A DNA stretch of 32,512 nucleotides. Origin: Wenjunlia vitaminophila DSM 41686. GTDB lineage: Bacteria; Actinomycetota; Actinomycetes; Streptomycetales; Streptomycetaceae. Under the pieces are notes generated by a model, which saw only the letters and a program-made list of their open reading frames with translations, was not told where the DNA came from and ran no database searches. Numbering within the stretch: position 1 is the first letter of the stretch; the number at the start of each line of letters is the position of its first letter. The DNA is taken from contig NZ_KB904696.1 of the NCBI RefSeq assembly GCF_000380165.1, positions 1 to 32,512 of the forward strand, given 5' to 3'. Shown piece after piece: positions 15,699 to 24,876 of the stretch. The position numbers and the translations under genes are program-made.

Positions 15699-16664
15699 TC
15701 AGGCAGCCCTCCTCGTGCCGCGCAGCCGTCGCAGGAGCCGGCCGCGTTCGGGGTCCATCGCGGCCAGGGTCTCGTCCAGCACGTCCTGGGGCATGCCGCG
15801 CAGGGCGGCCACGGCCATCCGCCGCAACTGGCGGACCACCTCGGGCTCGTAACGGTCCGCGTGGTTGACGTGGAAGGCGATCATCGCGCAGTAGGTGCGC
15901 ACCGCCTTGGGCATGAACCGGTCGGCCTCCCGGTCCGCGGCGACGTGTGCGAGCAGGGCGTCATGGGCGGGGATGAAGTCGAGCTGCCGGGCGTCCTTGA
16001 TCTGGGTCAGCGAGGTGGTGACCCCGCGCCGGTAGAAGATCCCGGGCAGTCCGACGGCGGCGAACGACCTGGCGCGCAGGTGGAGCCGCCAGGTCCACAG
16101 CCGGTCCTCCGCGGTCTTCAGGCCGACGTCGAACCGCATCCCCCGGTCGTCGAACAGGTGGCGCCGGTAGATCCCGGCCCAGACGAACGGGTAGTCCACC
16201 ATGGTCTCGGCGTTGGCCGGCCCGATGACGTCCCTCGGGTCGAGGACCGTGTTCCTGCGGGGCGCCGGGGCCCTGCGCACCACCCGTTTCACACCGGTGC
16301 ACTGGACGTGGTCGGTGCGCAGGAAGTCGCAGTCGAGTTCCTCGACGACGCGGACCAGGGTGTCGAGGTGCCCGGGGGCGTACCAGTCGTCGCCGTCGAG
16401 GAAGGTGACGTACGCCCCGTCGGCGGCGTCGATGCCGCTGTTGCGGGCCTGGGCGATGCCGAGGTTCCGCTCGTGTCTGATCAGGACGGCGTTGGGCAGT
16501 TCGGCCCGCCACGAGCCGAGGATCTCCCCGGTGGCGTCCGTGGAGCAGTCGTCCACCAGGACGAACTGGGTCGTGGGCCCCGCGTTGGCGGCGAGGCTGC
16601 GCAGGGTGTCCTGGGCGTACTGCTGCACGTTGTAGAACGGCACGACGACGGAGAGCTTGGGCAC
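15699..16664 (-). CDS. Glycosyltransferase family 2 (GT-A fold)
   Basis: A 321-residue GT2 enzyme. PKLSVVVPFYN (2-12) starts the nucleotide-sugar-binding fold, FVLVDDCSTDAT follows, then GIAQARNSGID and the metal-binding DxD-type motif FLDGDDWY; TAEDRLWTWRLHL carries the likely catalytic acid pair. The C-terminal helical part is typical of GT2 proteins building surface polysaccharides or wall teichoic acids. The GTG at 16664 puts the family's usual N-terminus at residue 1; no strong ribosome site is visible, and the frame stays open upstream, so the start is moderately certain. It is translationally coupled to the polysialyltransferase-like gene, implying joint synthesis of one glycan. Confidence 0.88.
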   Translation of the reverse strand: MPKLSVVVPFYNVQQYAQDTLRSLAANAGPTTQFVLVDDCSTDATGEILGSWRAELPNAVLIRHERNLGIAQARNSGIDAADGAYVTFLDGDDWYAPGHLDTLVRVVEELDCDFLRTDHVQCTGVKRVVRRAPAPRRNTVLDPRDVIGPANAETMVDYPFVWAGIYRRHLFDDRGMRFDVGLKTAEDRLWTWRLHLRARSFAAVGLPGIFYRRGVTTSLTQIKDARQLDFIPAHDALLAHVAADREADRFMPKAVRTYCAMIAFHVNHADRYEPEVVRQLRRMAVAALRGMPQDVLDETLAAMDPERGRLLRRLRGTRRAA

Positions 16665-16941
16665 ACGGGGTCCATGGGTCGGCTGGCGGGAAGGACCCGG
16701 GCCCCCGTCGGGTGACGGCACCGCGGGCGGGCCCGGAGTGCACACCGTAGGCCGGGCGAACGGCCCCCGGGCACCGGGAAGGTGAACGGCGGGGGAAGCG
16801 GAGTGGACCAGTGCCCCGGCCCCGGTGTGGTGCCGACGGCCGGTGGGCCCCAGGAGGCAACCACGGGGGCCGCCGGGAACGGGACCGGCCCGGCCCGCCG
16901 CCGGGCACCGGGCCGGGGCACGCGGCCGGGCGGCCGTGTGC

Positions 16942-18240
16942 TCACCCGGGTGTGTTCCGGTCCCCCACCACGGCTCCTGCCGCGACCGGAGCACCGCCGG
17001 CGGCCGGGCGCAGCACTGCCGGGACCGCCTGGTGGCCCGGGTTGATGAAGGAGGGCTGGGGCCGCAGTTCGCCGGCCGGCACGGCGAGGGCCAGGTCGGG
17101 GAAGCGGTCGAAGAGCGCGGGGAGGGCGATTCCCGCCTCCAGGCGGGCCAGCGCGGCACCGAGGCAGAAGTGCGCGCCGTGGCCGAACGCGAGGTGGCTC
17201 TTGTCCTCGCGGGTGACGTCGAAGGCGTCCGCGGTGGGGCCGTGCACCGCCGGGTCGCGTCCCGGTGCCCCGAAGGCGATGAGGACGGGCTCCCCGGCGC
17301 GGATCACCGTGTTCGCGTCCACGACGACGTCCTCGGTGGTGAAGCGGAGCGGCAGGTGCATCACGGGCGGCAGCACGCGCAGCGCCTCCTCGACCACGTC
17401 GTCCCAGGTGGCCCTGGAGTCACGGACCAGGTCGAGTTGCCCCGGGGTGGTCAGCAGGGCGACGACGGCGTTGCCGATGAGGTTGACCGTGGTCTCCGCG
17501 CCCGCGCCGATCATCAGGATGAGCGTGCTGACCAGTTCGTCCTCGGTGAGCCGGGAGTCGCTGTCGGTGTCCGTCGCCGCGATCAGGCCGCTGGTCATGT
17601 CGTCGCCCGGGGCGTCGCGCTTGGCGGCGACCAGGGCGTGCATGGCGGCGTAGAGGTCGGTGGCGTTGGCGGCGGCCTGTTCCTGAGTCACCTGCGTGGT
17701 CAGGATCGCGTCGGTGACCCGGCGCACTTCGGCCCGCATCGGCTCGGGCACGCCGAACAGGTCGCAGACCAACTGGGTGGGCAGCGGGTAGGCGTACTGG
17801 GCGTGGAGATCCACGGGGCGGCCAGGCGGCACGGCGGCGAGCCGGTCCAGCAGGTCGGCGGTGATCCGCTCGATGCTGGGGCGCATGGCCTCGATCCGCC
17901 GGGGGGTGAACGCCCCGGTGACCAACCGCCGCAGCCGGCGGTGGTCCTGGCCGTCCGAGGTGAACATGTTCTGCACGGACACCAGGGGGTGCAGCGGCCA
18001 GTCCGCGGGGACCTCACCGTTGCGCAGCGCCGGCCAGTGCTCGCGCGCGTTCTTCACCACGCGCGGGTCGGACAGCAGCCGCCGCACCAGGTCGGTGTCG
18101 GTCACCGACCACGCAACCACCCCACCAGGGAGTTCAACCAACGTCGCGGGCCCGAGCCGGCGGAGTTCGCGGAGTTCGGCGTGGACGTCCCGTCCGCTGG
18201 TGTCGAGTCGGAACGCGTGGGCCGGGCAGGAGCTGTCCAT
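16942..18240 (-). CDS. Cytochrome P450 monooxygenase
   Basis: A 432-residue soluble bacterial P450 with all functional motifs: I-helix AGAETT (246-251), ExxR (E285-R288, EALR) and haem loop [10 protein letters not shown] with Cys359 as the iron ligand. It is CYP107-like in overall appearance; the substrate cannot be read from sequence. The ATG at 18240 is preceded by GGAGG at good spacing. The last 20 or so residues (Gly/Ala-rich) extend beyond the usual end. It lies directly downstream of a decayed P450 on the same strand whose reading overlaps its start, so the intact copy may depend on the promoter of the broken one. It could be a hydroxylase for a local natural product; no ferredoxin gene is adjacent. 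Confidence 0.93.
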   Translation of the reverse strand: MDSSCPAHAFRLDTSGRDVHAELRELRRLGPATLVELPGGVVAWSVTDTDLVRRLLSDPRVVKNAREHWPALRNGEVPADWPLHPLVSVQNMFTSDGQDHRRLRRLVTGAFTPRRIEAMRPSIERITADLLDRLAAVPPGRPVDLHAQYAYPLPTQLVCDLFGVPEPMRAEVRRVTDAILTTQVTQEQAAANATDLYAAMHALVAAKRDAPGDDMTSGLIAATDTDSDSRLTEDELVSTLILMIGAGAETTVNLIGNAVVALLTTPGQLDLVRDSRATWDDVVEEALRVLPPVMHLPLRFTTEDVVVDANTVIRAGEPVLIAFGAPGRDPAVHGPTADAFDVTREDKSHLAFGHGAHFCLGAALARLEAGIALPALFDRFPDLALAVPAGELRPQPSFINPGHQAVPAVLRPAAGGAPVAAGAVVGDRNTPG

Positions 18241-18893
18241 GAGGTGCCTCCAGGTCGGTCGGGGCCGCAGCGACGGCGGAGTCGGAGGTGAACCGCACCG
18301 GTAGGGCGGCGGGGCAGCGGTAGAAGGGGCCTGGCTGCCAGGCCGACTCCTCGGCTGGCAGGGGTGAGTTCCACGTCGGGCAGCCGGTCGAGCAGGCTCT
18401 CGATGGCCACCATGGCGATGAGCCGCGCCTCGGCCTGGGGGGCCATCCCGTCGATCAGGGCCCGGGCGCCGGTCTCCACGTAGCCGCGCAGCGCGTTGGG
18501 TTCCACCTGGGCCAGGCTGTCGTTGATCGCCTGCCGTAAACGGGTGTGTTGGTCGCCGTCCGCGAACAACGCGCTCGGCCGGTAGGCCATCATCGGCAGG
18601 ACGGGGCTGTCGCGGGGCACCCTGCCCTCGGTCAGCGCGGTCCAGCGGCGGGCGTCCTTGACGAACGTCCCCGGGTCGCGCACCACGTCGAGGGCCGCCT
18701 GGTAGCCGGTGACCAGCAGGGCGTCCACGCCGGGGGCGAGGGAGACCGGGGCTGTGGGGCCCTGCTCCCCCAGGGCGGCGTAGACGGGTAAGGGGTCGGC
18801 GGTGCACTCCGCTCCGAAGAGCGGGAACCGGGCGCCCGGTGGGTGCGCCGGGCAGCCCGGCGGGGGTATCGCGGCGTGATCGGCTGAGGTCAC
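18241..18893 (-). pseudogene. Cytochrome P450 pseudogene: internal deletion of the catalytic core plus C-terminal frameshift
   Basis: From GTG 18893 (AGGAG five bases upstream) the frame reads a normal P450 N-terminus: [40 protein letters not shown], then [20 protein letters not shown] (C-helix region). Near residue 155 (about 18430) it jumps to [25 protein letters not shown], which in P450s follows the haem-binding cysteine. The whole I-helix, ExxR and Cys loop are missing, roughly 170-200 residues. About 18353-18360 there is also a frameshift: the expected P450 tail ([21 protein letters not shown]) continues in a different frame after GCCAGCC, consistent with a short duplication. The product cannot bind haem. 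The right end is approximate; the original frame reads on past 18240 into the next gene. Confidence 0.85.
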
Positions 18894-19261
18894 ACGTTCT
18901 CCTGGTCGTTCGGGTGACACGGGCGGACGTGCTCCCGGTGCGGGACACCGCCCCGTCACGGACCGCGGGACGAACCGGAGCCGCCCCGAACTGCGGCCCT
19001 GAGCCGTGCCGCTGGATGACGGCCCCCGCGGACGGGCCCCGGTGACAACGGTGTTGCGTGCGACGGCGCCGGAACGGCGGCTCCGAAACGGTGGTGGGGG
19101 CGGGGAACACGCCGACCCACGGTCCGACGGAACGGACCCGTCCGGCTCGCGGGCACCGCAAAAGTACAACATCGGTGACGGTACGCCCACCGTGCGGCAA
19201 CGCATCGCAGTCGCCCGTCGGGGCCGGTGCCCGTACAGCGTTGGTGCTGTACGCTCGGCCC
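18894..19261. other. Divergent intergenic region upstream of P450s and toxin-antitoxin pair
   Basis: 368 bp without a supported gene. The left edge carries the AGGAG ribosome site of the P450 pseudogene. The right edge carries the palindromic operator of the toxin-antitoxin pair (19233-19252). About 19160-19180 is locally AT-richer (AAAAGTACAACAT) and might hold a promoter; I see nothing else. Confidence 0.45.
19233..19252 (+). promoter_or_regulatory. Palindromic operator of the toxin-antitoxin operon
   Basis: A perfect 7-bp inverted repeat, GTACAGC (19233-19239) and GCTGTAC (19246-19252), with a 6-bp spacer, ends 9 bp before the antitoxin ATG. Ribbon-helix-helix antitoxins typically bind such sites to repress their own operon. 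TACGCT (19250-19255) overlaps it and is placed for a -10 element giving a transcript that starts at or near the ATG; the absence of a ribosome site fits a leaderless message. Operator function is inferred. Confidence 0.6.
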
Positions 19262-19477
19262 ATGTCGAAGCACGTGACCATCCGCCTGGACGAGGAGTTC
19301 CTGGAACGCCTCAAGGCCCGGGCCGCCGAACAGGGGACCACGGTGACCGCGTTGATCACCGAGGTCACCAAGCGAGAGTTGGACGAGAACCGGGACCGCT
19401 TCCTGGCCGCGGCGGCGGAGTTCAACACCGAGGAGAACTGGGCTTACGTCCAGCGGCGGTTCGGTCCTAGCACGTGA
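19262..19477 (+). CDS. Ribbon-helix-helix antitoxin-like DNA-binding protein
   Basis: A 71-residue protein. [30 protein letters not shown] (quoted here as [10 protein letters not shown] at residues 3-12 followed by the helices to residue 32) has the beta strand with alternating residues and two helices of the CopG/RHH fold, which dimerises and inserts the strand pair into the DNA major groove. The rest ([17 protein letters not shown]) would wrap and neutralise a partner toxin. No ribosome site precedes the ATG at 19262, suggesting leaderless translation. The stop overlaps the next gene start by 4 bp (GTGA). A perfect palindrome just upstream is the likely autoregulatory operator. Confidence 0.8.
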   Translation: MSKHVTIRLDEEFLERLKARAAEQGTTVTALITEVTKRELDENRDRFLAAAAEFNTEENWAYVQRRFGPST

Positions 19478-19857
19478 AGGTCGACCTCACCTGGGCCTGG
19501 AACGTCCTGGCCCACCACCTGCCGTCCGACCCCACCGTGTGGGACCCGTCCGGCATCGAGGCGGCAGTGGCCCGGCACGCGTCAGACCTGGTGATGGCGC
19601 CCGACTCCACCGGCCACGACACGGCTTGGCGCGCGGCCGCGCTGCTGCACACGCTGACCGTCTGCCCGCCGTTGGACTCCCCGATGAACGAGTTCTACGC
19701 CATGGCGATGACCCGTTCCTACTGCGCCGCCGCCGGTTGGACCAGGCTGCCCGGCACCGTCGTCCTCGGTGACCTGGTGGAGCAGGCCAAGTCCGGCCTC
19801 GCCGACATCCACGGGATCGCCGAGGCGCTGCGTGGGTTGCCGGACGAGGCGCCGTGA
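19474..19857 (+). CDS. Putative toxin of the pair (Fic/Doc-like, lacking the AMPylation motif)
   Basis: A 127-residue, mainly helical protein starting at GTG 19474 within the antitoxin stop. The order of segments (a short strand [11 protein letters not shown], an AVARHASDL helix, RAAALLHTLTVCPPLDSPMNEFYAMAMTRSYCAAAG, and a C-terminal LADIHGIAEALRGL helix) resembles proteins annotated in streptomycetes as the toxin of Fic-family toxin-antitoxin systems. The catalytic Fic/Doc motif HxFx(D/E)GNxR is not present, so nucleotidyl or phosphate transfer is doubtful; it may be a degenerate or differently acting member. The toxin call rests mainly on size, overlap with an RHH antitoxin and partial resemblance. 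Confidence 0.6.
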   Translation: MKVDLTWAWNVLAHHLPSDPTVWDPSGIEAAVARHASDLVMAPDSTGHDTAWRAAALLHTLTVCPPLDSPMNEFYAMAMTRSYCAAAGWTRLPGTVVLGDLVEQAKSGLADIHGIAEALRGLPDEAP

Positions 19858-19992
19858 GCGCGGGGCCCGTCGAGTCTCCCACCGTCCTGAACGACCGCGG
19901 CGGGTACGGGGAAGCCGCCACGGCAAGTCGGCGCCCCGGCCGGCACGAGCTGGCTAGCTGACTCATCGTCAGAAAAAGCTCGCTGGTCACCA

Positions 19993-20020
19993 GGCACGGG
20001 CGGGAGCCGTCCCCCGTGCC
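19993..20020. terminator. Hairpin between toxin gene and P-type ATPase gene
   Basis: GGCACGGG (19993-20000) pairs with CCCGTGCC (20013-20020), extended by two G-C pairs across a one-base bulge. It lies between convergent stops (19857 and 20075) and can act on both strands. Confidence 0.5.
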
Positions 20021-20074
20021 GCTCGCCGGCCATCTCCGGAGCGGCAACGGGTGCCCACCGGGTCGAGCCAGGTC

Positions 20075-23000
20075 TCAGCCGACGGGCGGGCTCTCCTGGT
20101 CCGCCGGTCGAACGGGCCCGGCCGGGGCGTCCCCGCGCACGGAGAGCCTGCGGGCCACCGGTGTCAACGCGGCGCTCAGCGCGGTGGCCGACGCGACGGA
20201 CCCCAGGGCGATGCCCCAGCCGACCGGGCCCAGCGGGGTACAGCCGAAGAAGTGGCTCACCCCCGGGGTCTGGATCACCCCGGCGAGCAGTGCGGCGGAG
20301 CCGAGGCTGGCCACCAGTACCTTGCGGTCGAGACCGCCGGTGAGCATGGTCTGGGACAACTGGGTGCCGACCAACGCGGCCAGCGCCACCGTGCTGCTGC
20401 GCCGGTTCCTCCCGGTCAGCCGGGCCCCCGCCCAGGCCAGCGTGGCGCCGGTCGCGGTCGCGGTGGCGCGCAGCAGGACCTCGTTGGTGAGGGCCGTGCC
20501 CAGCGAACGGTCGGGGCCCTCGGACAACAACCGCTCCCCGACCTGGGTGCTGGGGCGGCGGATCGCGATGGCCAGGGCCGGGGCCAGGTCGGTGAGCAGG
20601 TTGACCAGCATGAACTGCCGGGCGTTCAGCGGGGCGCCCCCGGTCAGCGCGGAGGTGAGCACGGTGAAGGCGATCTCCCCGAAGTTCCCGCCGATCAGCA
20701 CGGACAGCGCGGCCCGGACCGAGGTCCACATCGCCCGGCCCTCCATCAGCGCGGAGATCACCGTCTCCAGCCGGTCGTCACCGACGACGAGGTCGGCCGC
20801 GGCCGTGGCCGCCGGGCTGCCGCGCCGCCCCAGGGCGATGCCGACGTCGGCGAGGCGGATGGCGGGGGCGTCGTTGGCGCCGTCACCGGTCATCGCCACC
20901 ACCCGGCCGAGACGCTGGTACGCCTGCACGATGCGGACCTTGTGGTGGGGGCTGCACCGGGCGATCACGTCCACGGTGGGAAGCAGCGCGTCCAGTTGCT
21001 CGTCGTCGAGTTCGTCGAGTTCGACGCCGGTGCACACGGTGCAGTCGGGGTTGTCGTTGACCGCGGCGGCGATGGCCTCGGCGGTGGCCGGGTGGTCCCC
21101 GGTGAGCATGACGGTCTTCACCCCGGCCCCGCGCAACTGGGCGACCGCGGGGGCTGCGCTGGTGCGCACCGGGTCGGAGAGCGCGAGGAAGCCGAGGAAC
21201 ACCAGGTCGGTCACGGTGTCGTCGGCGAGCTTGGTGTCGCTGTCCAGCGTCCGCTCGGCCACCGCGAGGACCCGGCGGCCGGCCCCGGCGAGTTCCTCCG
21301 CGGTGGCGGCGAGGGCGTGGCGGGCGGCGTCGTCCAGCGGTCGCTCGGTGCCGTTCACGCGCCGTCGGCCGCACCGCTGGAGCACGTTCTCCGGCGCGCC
21401 CTTGACGCTGAGCAGGGCGGTGTCGCCGGTGCGGGTGCCCGCGGTGGCGTGGTAGGCGCGGGAGGGTTCGAACGGCAGGGAGGCGGCGCGTCGCCAACGG
21501 GCCATGCCGTGCCGGACGCCCACCCGCGCCCGGCGGGCACCGACCACCACCGCGTGGTCGGTGTGGTGCGCCATCGGCTCGGACTGGCGGGCGGGCGGGG
21601 TGGCCCGCAGCGCGGCGGCCAGGATGTCCCGGTCCGCGGCGGTGAGCCGGTCCACCGGCGTCTCGCGGTCGCCGTCGCTCACCGCGGTGAGGGCCAGGTC
21701 GCCCTCGGTCAGGGTGCCGGTCTTGTCGAAGCAGAGCACGTCGGCGCGTCCCAGGGCCTCGATGGTGCGCGGGTTGCGGACCAGGGCTCCGTGCGCGGCG
21801 AGGCGGCGGGAAGCGGCCAGTTGGGCCGCGTTGACCACGAACGGGAGCCCCTCGGGAACGGAGGCCACGGCCAGCCCTACCGCGGAGGACAGGGTGTCGG
21901 CCAGCCGGCGTCCGCGCAGGAGTCCGAACCCGGTCACCGCCGCCGCGGACCCGATCGCCACTGGCAGGGCCGACCTGGTCAGCGTGGCCAACCGGGCCTC
22001 GGCGCCCACGGCGGGCGCGGCCTGGCGGGCGGTCGCCAGGCTCCGCCCCACCTCGGTGTCGAGCCCGGTGGCGACCACCACCGCCAGGGCCCCACCGGCG
22101 ACCACGGTGGTCCCCTCGTACAGCATCGACCTGCGGTCGGCGGGCTGTGCGGCCACCACCGGCGCCGGGTCCTTGGCCACCGGCAGCGACTCACCGGTGA
22201 GCGAGGACTCGTCCACCTCGAGGCCCTCGGCGTCCAACAGCCGGCAGTCCGCCGGCACCACCTCGCCGGAGCGCAGGCTGACGACGTCCCCGGGCACCAG
22301 GTCGCCCGCTGGGACCAGCCGCTCACGACCGTCGCGACGGACCCGGGCGCCGACCGCCGAGCGGGTGAAGAGTTCGGCCAGGGCCCGTTCGGTGCGCACC
22401 CGTTGCGCCGCCCCGAGCAGCGCCGAGGTTCCGGACACGGCGGCGACCAGGGCCGCGTCAACCCGCGAACCGACCGCGGCGGCCAGCGCGGCGCCCGCGG
22501 CGAGCACCGGGGTCAGGGGGTTGGCCAACTCCTCGACGAACGCGGTGGGCACCCCGACGCGGCCCGGCTCCCCGGGCCCGGCGCCACGGCCGACCCGCTC
22601 GGCGGCCTCCTGTTCCGTCAGTCCCTCGCGGGAGGTCACCAACCGCTCCAGCACCTGCGGTGCCGGCATCAGGTGCCAGGGTGCAGCCGCGGCGGGGGTG
22701 TGCACCGGACGGTCCAGCAACTGCCGGGCACGCCACAGACCGAGGCCGAACGCGAACGCCCCCGCGACGTTGCCCGCGGTGGCGCCCCGGGCGGCGGCCC
22801 GCTCCGGGGGGGCCTGCACCGCGGCGACCGCCCCGACGCCGCTGCCGCCCGCGGCCAGCATCGCGCTCTCCCGGTCCACCTGCCCGGCGGCCCCGACGGC
22901 GTCCACGACCAGGCGTGCCGCCTCCAGGTCGGTACCGACCAGCAGGTGCGCGCCCCAGGCCGGGGGCTCTCCCTCCCGGTGCACCCCGATGCCGCAGTCC

Positions 23001-24553
23001 GAGGCGCCCAGGGCACGGCGGTTGCCGGAGACCAGCAGCACCACGGCACCGTCCGCCTGGAGGCCCCGCACCGAGGCCACCAGCCGGTTCCCGGTGGGGA
23101 CGACCGCGTCCGCGAAGTCCACCACGGGCTCGGCGCTGTTGCTGGCGAGCACCAGCCGGACCCCTACCCGGCGGGCGGCGGCGGCGACCGCGTCCACGCC
23201 GGGGACGGTCAGCGCGGACAGGCCGACCACGGCCCGGAGCTGGCGTCCCGTCGCCAGGCCGAGCACCCGGACGCTGCCGCGGCGGCGCAGCCGGTCCGCG
23301 GCCCGGTGGCCGTTGCGCCCGGACAGCTCGAGGCGGTCCAGCGGGCCGAGCACCCAGCCGTCGTCGTCCCGCGCCACCCGCCCGGGGCGCCTGGCGTCGA
23401 AGAGCGCGAACAGCCGGGTCACCACCTCGGTGGCGTCGGCCCCGCCGAGCAGCTCCAGGTCCGCGGGCTCGAACCGGTCGCTGCGCAGGGCCTGTTCGTC
23501 CAGGACGACGGTGTCCACGCGGCCGAGGCGGCGCAGCACCCCGCGGTCCATCACGACCGTCCCGCGCAGCGCCAGGTAGCGGCCGAAGCTCGTGGCGAAG
23601 CCCTCCCGGCCCACGGCCGGCGCCTTGGCCACTCCGCAGAGCGCCACCGCAAGGCCGCGTCGGAACCCGACGAACGGCGTGGCGGCGGCCCCGGCCAGGG
23701 TGCTGAGCAGCACGGTTCTCTCGGCGTGCCGGTCCGCCACGTCCCCGGGGGCGGGGCCTGGCCGTTCGACCACCAGGGCGTCGGCTCCGGCGTGTTCCGG
23801 CCCGGGGACCAGTTCGGGTTCCGCCTGGCGCCAGGCTTCGCGGTGCGCCCCGGCCTCCCGCCACTGGGCCAGGCGCTGGACGACGTCCAGGGCGATCCCG
23901 CCGCCCCCGGTGGCCACGCCGTGCGCCAGGGCGCTGATCACGGGGAGGATCGACTCGGCCTGCTGGGGGTCGGGGAAGCCGCGGGTGGCCAGGCCACGCA
24001 GCCAGGGGTGGTGCTGGAGCGCGCCCGCGACGGCCGCCACCTCGGGGGGCAGGGGCGTCCACGGGGCGACGCGGGCGACCGTGCTCAGGCCCAGGCCCAC
24101 CGCGTCGGCCAGCAGTCCGGAGACCGACTGCCGGGTGCGCGGTCCCTCGCAGGGGTGGTGCGGTTCCAGGCACCGTTCCCCGATGTCCTCCTCCGCCCCG
24201 GAGATGCCGTGGGACTCGGCGTGGGCGACCAGGTCAACCAGGTCGCGCTGGCGGGGCGGCGGGGTGGTCAGGGCCACCGTGACCCGGGCGGCGGGGGCGT
24301 TGACCCGGGCCCAGAGCACGCCGGGGTGGCGTTCCAGGGTGCGTTCCACCCGCCGGGCCAGCCGGTCGGCGTCGGGGCCGTGCAGCCCGCGGACGGCGAT
24401 GTGGCAACGGCCCGGACGCGCCCACACCTCACGCCGCGGCACCCCGGCCAGTTGCCCCGCGAGGTCGGCCACTTCCCGGACGCCCGCGGTGACCGGCCCG
24501 GTCAGCGCGCCGAGGCCCCGCGGCGGCACCCACAACCCTGTGAGTGAGAACAT
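20075..24553 (-). CDS. Giant cation-transporting P-type ATPase (CtpH/CtpI type)
   Basis: A 1492-residue membrane ATPase with the architecture of mycobacterial CtpH/CtpI: a long N-terminal part of about 600 residues fused to a full P-type pump. Near residues 45-95 a ferredoxin-like segment (RCHIAVRGL ... GVLWARVNAPAARVTVAL) resembles a heavy-metal-associated domain but has no CxxC. The pump part carries TGES (about 785), the phosphorylation site CFDKTGTLTEGD with Asp943, and GDGANDAPAIRLADVGIALG from about 1223; transmembrane segments flank these. The CPx metal motif of P1B pumps is not seen. The ATG at 24553 follows GGAGGG by seven bases. The transported ion is unknown; orthologues are poorly characterised. 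It is divergent from the AraC-type regulator gene, which might regulate it. Confidence 0.92.
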   Translation of the reverse strand: MFSLTGLWVPPRGLGALTGPVTAGVREVADLAGQLAGVPRREVWARPGRCHIAVRGLHGPDADRLARRVERTLERHPGVLWARVNAPAARVTVALTTPPPRQRDLVDLVAHAESHGISGAEEDIGERCLEPHHPCEGPRTRQSVSGLLADAVGLGLSTVARVAPWTPLPPEVAAVAGALQHHPWLRGLATRGFPDPQQAESILPVISALAHGVATGGGGIALDVVQRLAQWREAGAHREAWRQAEPELVPGPEHAGADALVVERPGPAPGDVADRHAERTVLLSTLAGAAATPFVGFRRGLAVALCGVAKAPAVGREGFATSFGRYLALRGTVVMDRGVLRRLGRVDTVVLDEQALRSDRFEPADLELLGGADATEVVTRLFALFDARRPGRVARDDDGWVLGPLDRLELSGRNGHRAADRLRRRGSVRVLGLATGRQLRAVVGLSALTVPGVDAVAAAARRVGVRLVLASNSAEPVVDFADAVVPTGNRLVASVRGLQADGAVVLLVSGNRRALGASDCGIGVHREGEPPAWGAHLLVGTDLEAARLVVDAVGAAGQVDRESAMLAAGGSGVGAVAAVQAPPERAAARGATAGNVAGAFAFGLGLWRARQLLDRPVHTPAAAAPWHLMPAPQVLERLVTSREGLTEQEAAERVGRGAGPGEPGRVGVPTAFVEELANPLTPVLAAGAALAAAVGSRVDAALVAAVSGTSALLGAAQRVRTERALAELFTRSAVGARVRRDGRERLVPAGDLVPGDVVSLRSGEVVPADCRLLDAEGLEVDESSLTGESLPVAKDPAPVVAAQPADRRSMLYEGTTVVAGGALAVVVATGLDTEVGRSLATARQAAPAVGAEARLATLTRSALPVAIGSAAAVTGFGLLRGRRLADTLSSAVGLAVASVPEGLPFVVNAAQLAASRRLAAHGALVRNPRTIEALGRADVLCFDKTGTLTEGDLALTAVSDGDRETPVDRLTAADRDILAAALRATPPARQSEPMAHHTDHAVVVGARRARVGVRHGMARWRRAASLPFEPSRAYHATAGTRTGDTALLSVKGAPENVLQRCGRRRVNGTERPLDDAARHALAATAEELAGAGRRVLAVAERTLDSDTKLADDTVTDLVFLGFLALSDPVRTSAAPAVAQLRGAGVKTVMLTGDHPATAEAIAAAVNDNPDCTVCTGVELDELDDEQLDALLPTVDVIARCSPHHKVRIVQAYQRLGRVVAMTGDGANDAPAIRLADVGIALGRRGSPAATAAADLVVGDDRLETVISALMEGRAMWTSVRAALSVLIGGNFGEIAFTVLTSALTGGAPLNARQFMLVNLLTDLAPALAIAIRRPSTQVGERLLSEGPDRSLGTALTNEVLLRATATATGATLAWAGARLTGRNRRSSTVALAALVGTQLSQTMLTGGLDRKVLVASLGSAALLAGVIQTPGVSHFFGCTPLGPVGWGIALGSVASATALSAALTPVARRLSVRGDAPAGPVRPADQESPPVG

Positions 24554-24876
24554 CAGTCACCCTCCGGCCACTGTTCCCCGACACGCGCCGGGCGTGGCGG
24601 TTGGCGGGTAACCCGGTCCGCGCCCTCTACACCTGGGCCCACCCGGATGCCGCGGACGGCGGACACCGACCGGCGGGGTCGAACGTACCCGCGGCACCCT
24701 GGCCCCGATCGAGGACAGGGCCGACCCTTGAGGGGGGCACGCCGGCCGCTCCACCCGGGAAGTGGACGCGGCGGCTCAGTAGGCTGGCGGCACCTGCCGA
24801 CCGGCGAACGCCACGGGCGGTCGGCTCCGTGGCGCGGGAGCACACGGCGCGCGACGTCGAGGGGGTGGAGGAGGAC
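24554..24876. other. Divergent intergenic region between ATPase and AraC-type regulator
   Basis: 323 bp carrying ribosome sites at each end (GGAGGG for the ATPase, GGAGGAGG for the regulator). I see no further gene or clear repeat. Being shared, it is where a regulator acting on both genes would bind. Confidence 0.45.

Noticed and set aside
19958-19977. CTGAC-TCATC-GTCAG hairpin followed by AAAAA
   Set aside because: On the plus strand the run after the stem is A, not T; on the minus strand the T-run precedes the stem. The better hairpin at 19993-20020 was called instead.
20051-24547. A plus-strand reading frame open for almost 1500 codons opposite the P-type ATPase
   Set aside because: It is Gly/Arg/Ala/His/Gln-rich low-complexity translation with no family motif, whereas the minus strand encodes a complete P-type ATPase. 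Long antisense open frames are expected at this GC content.
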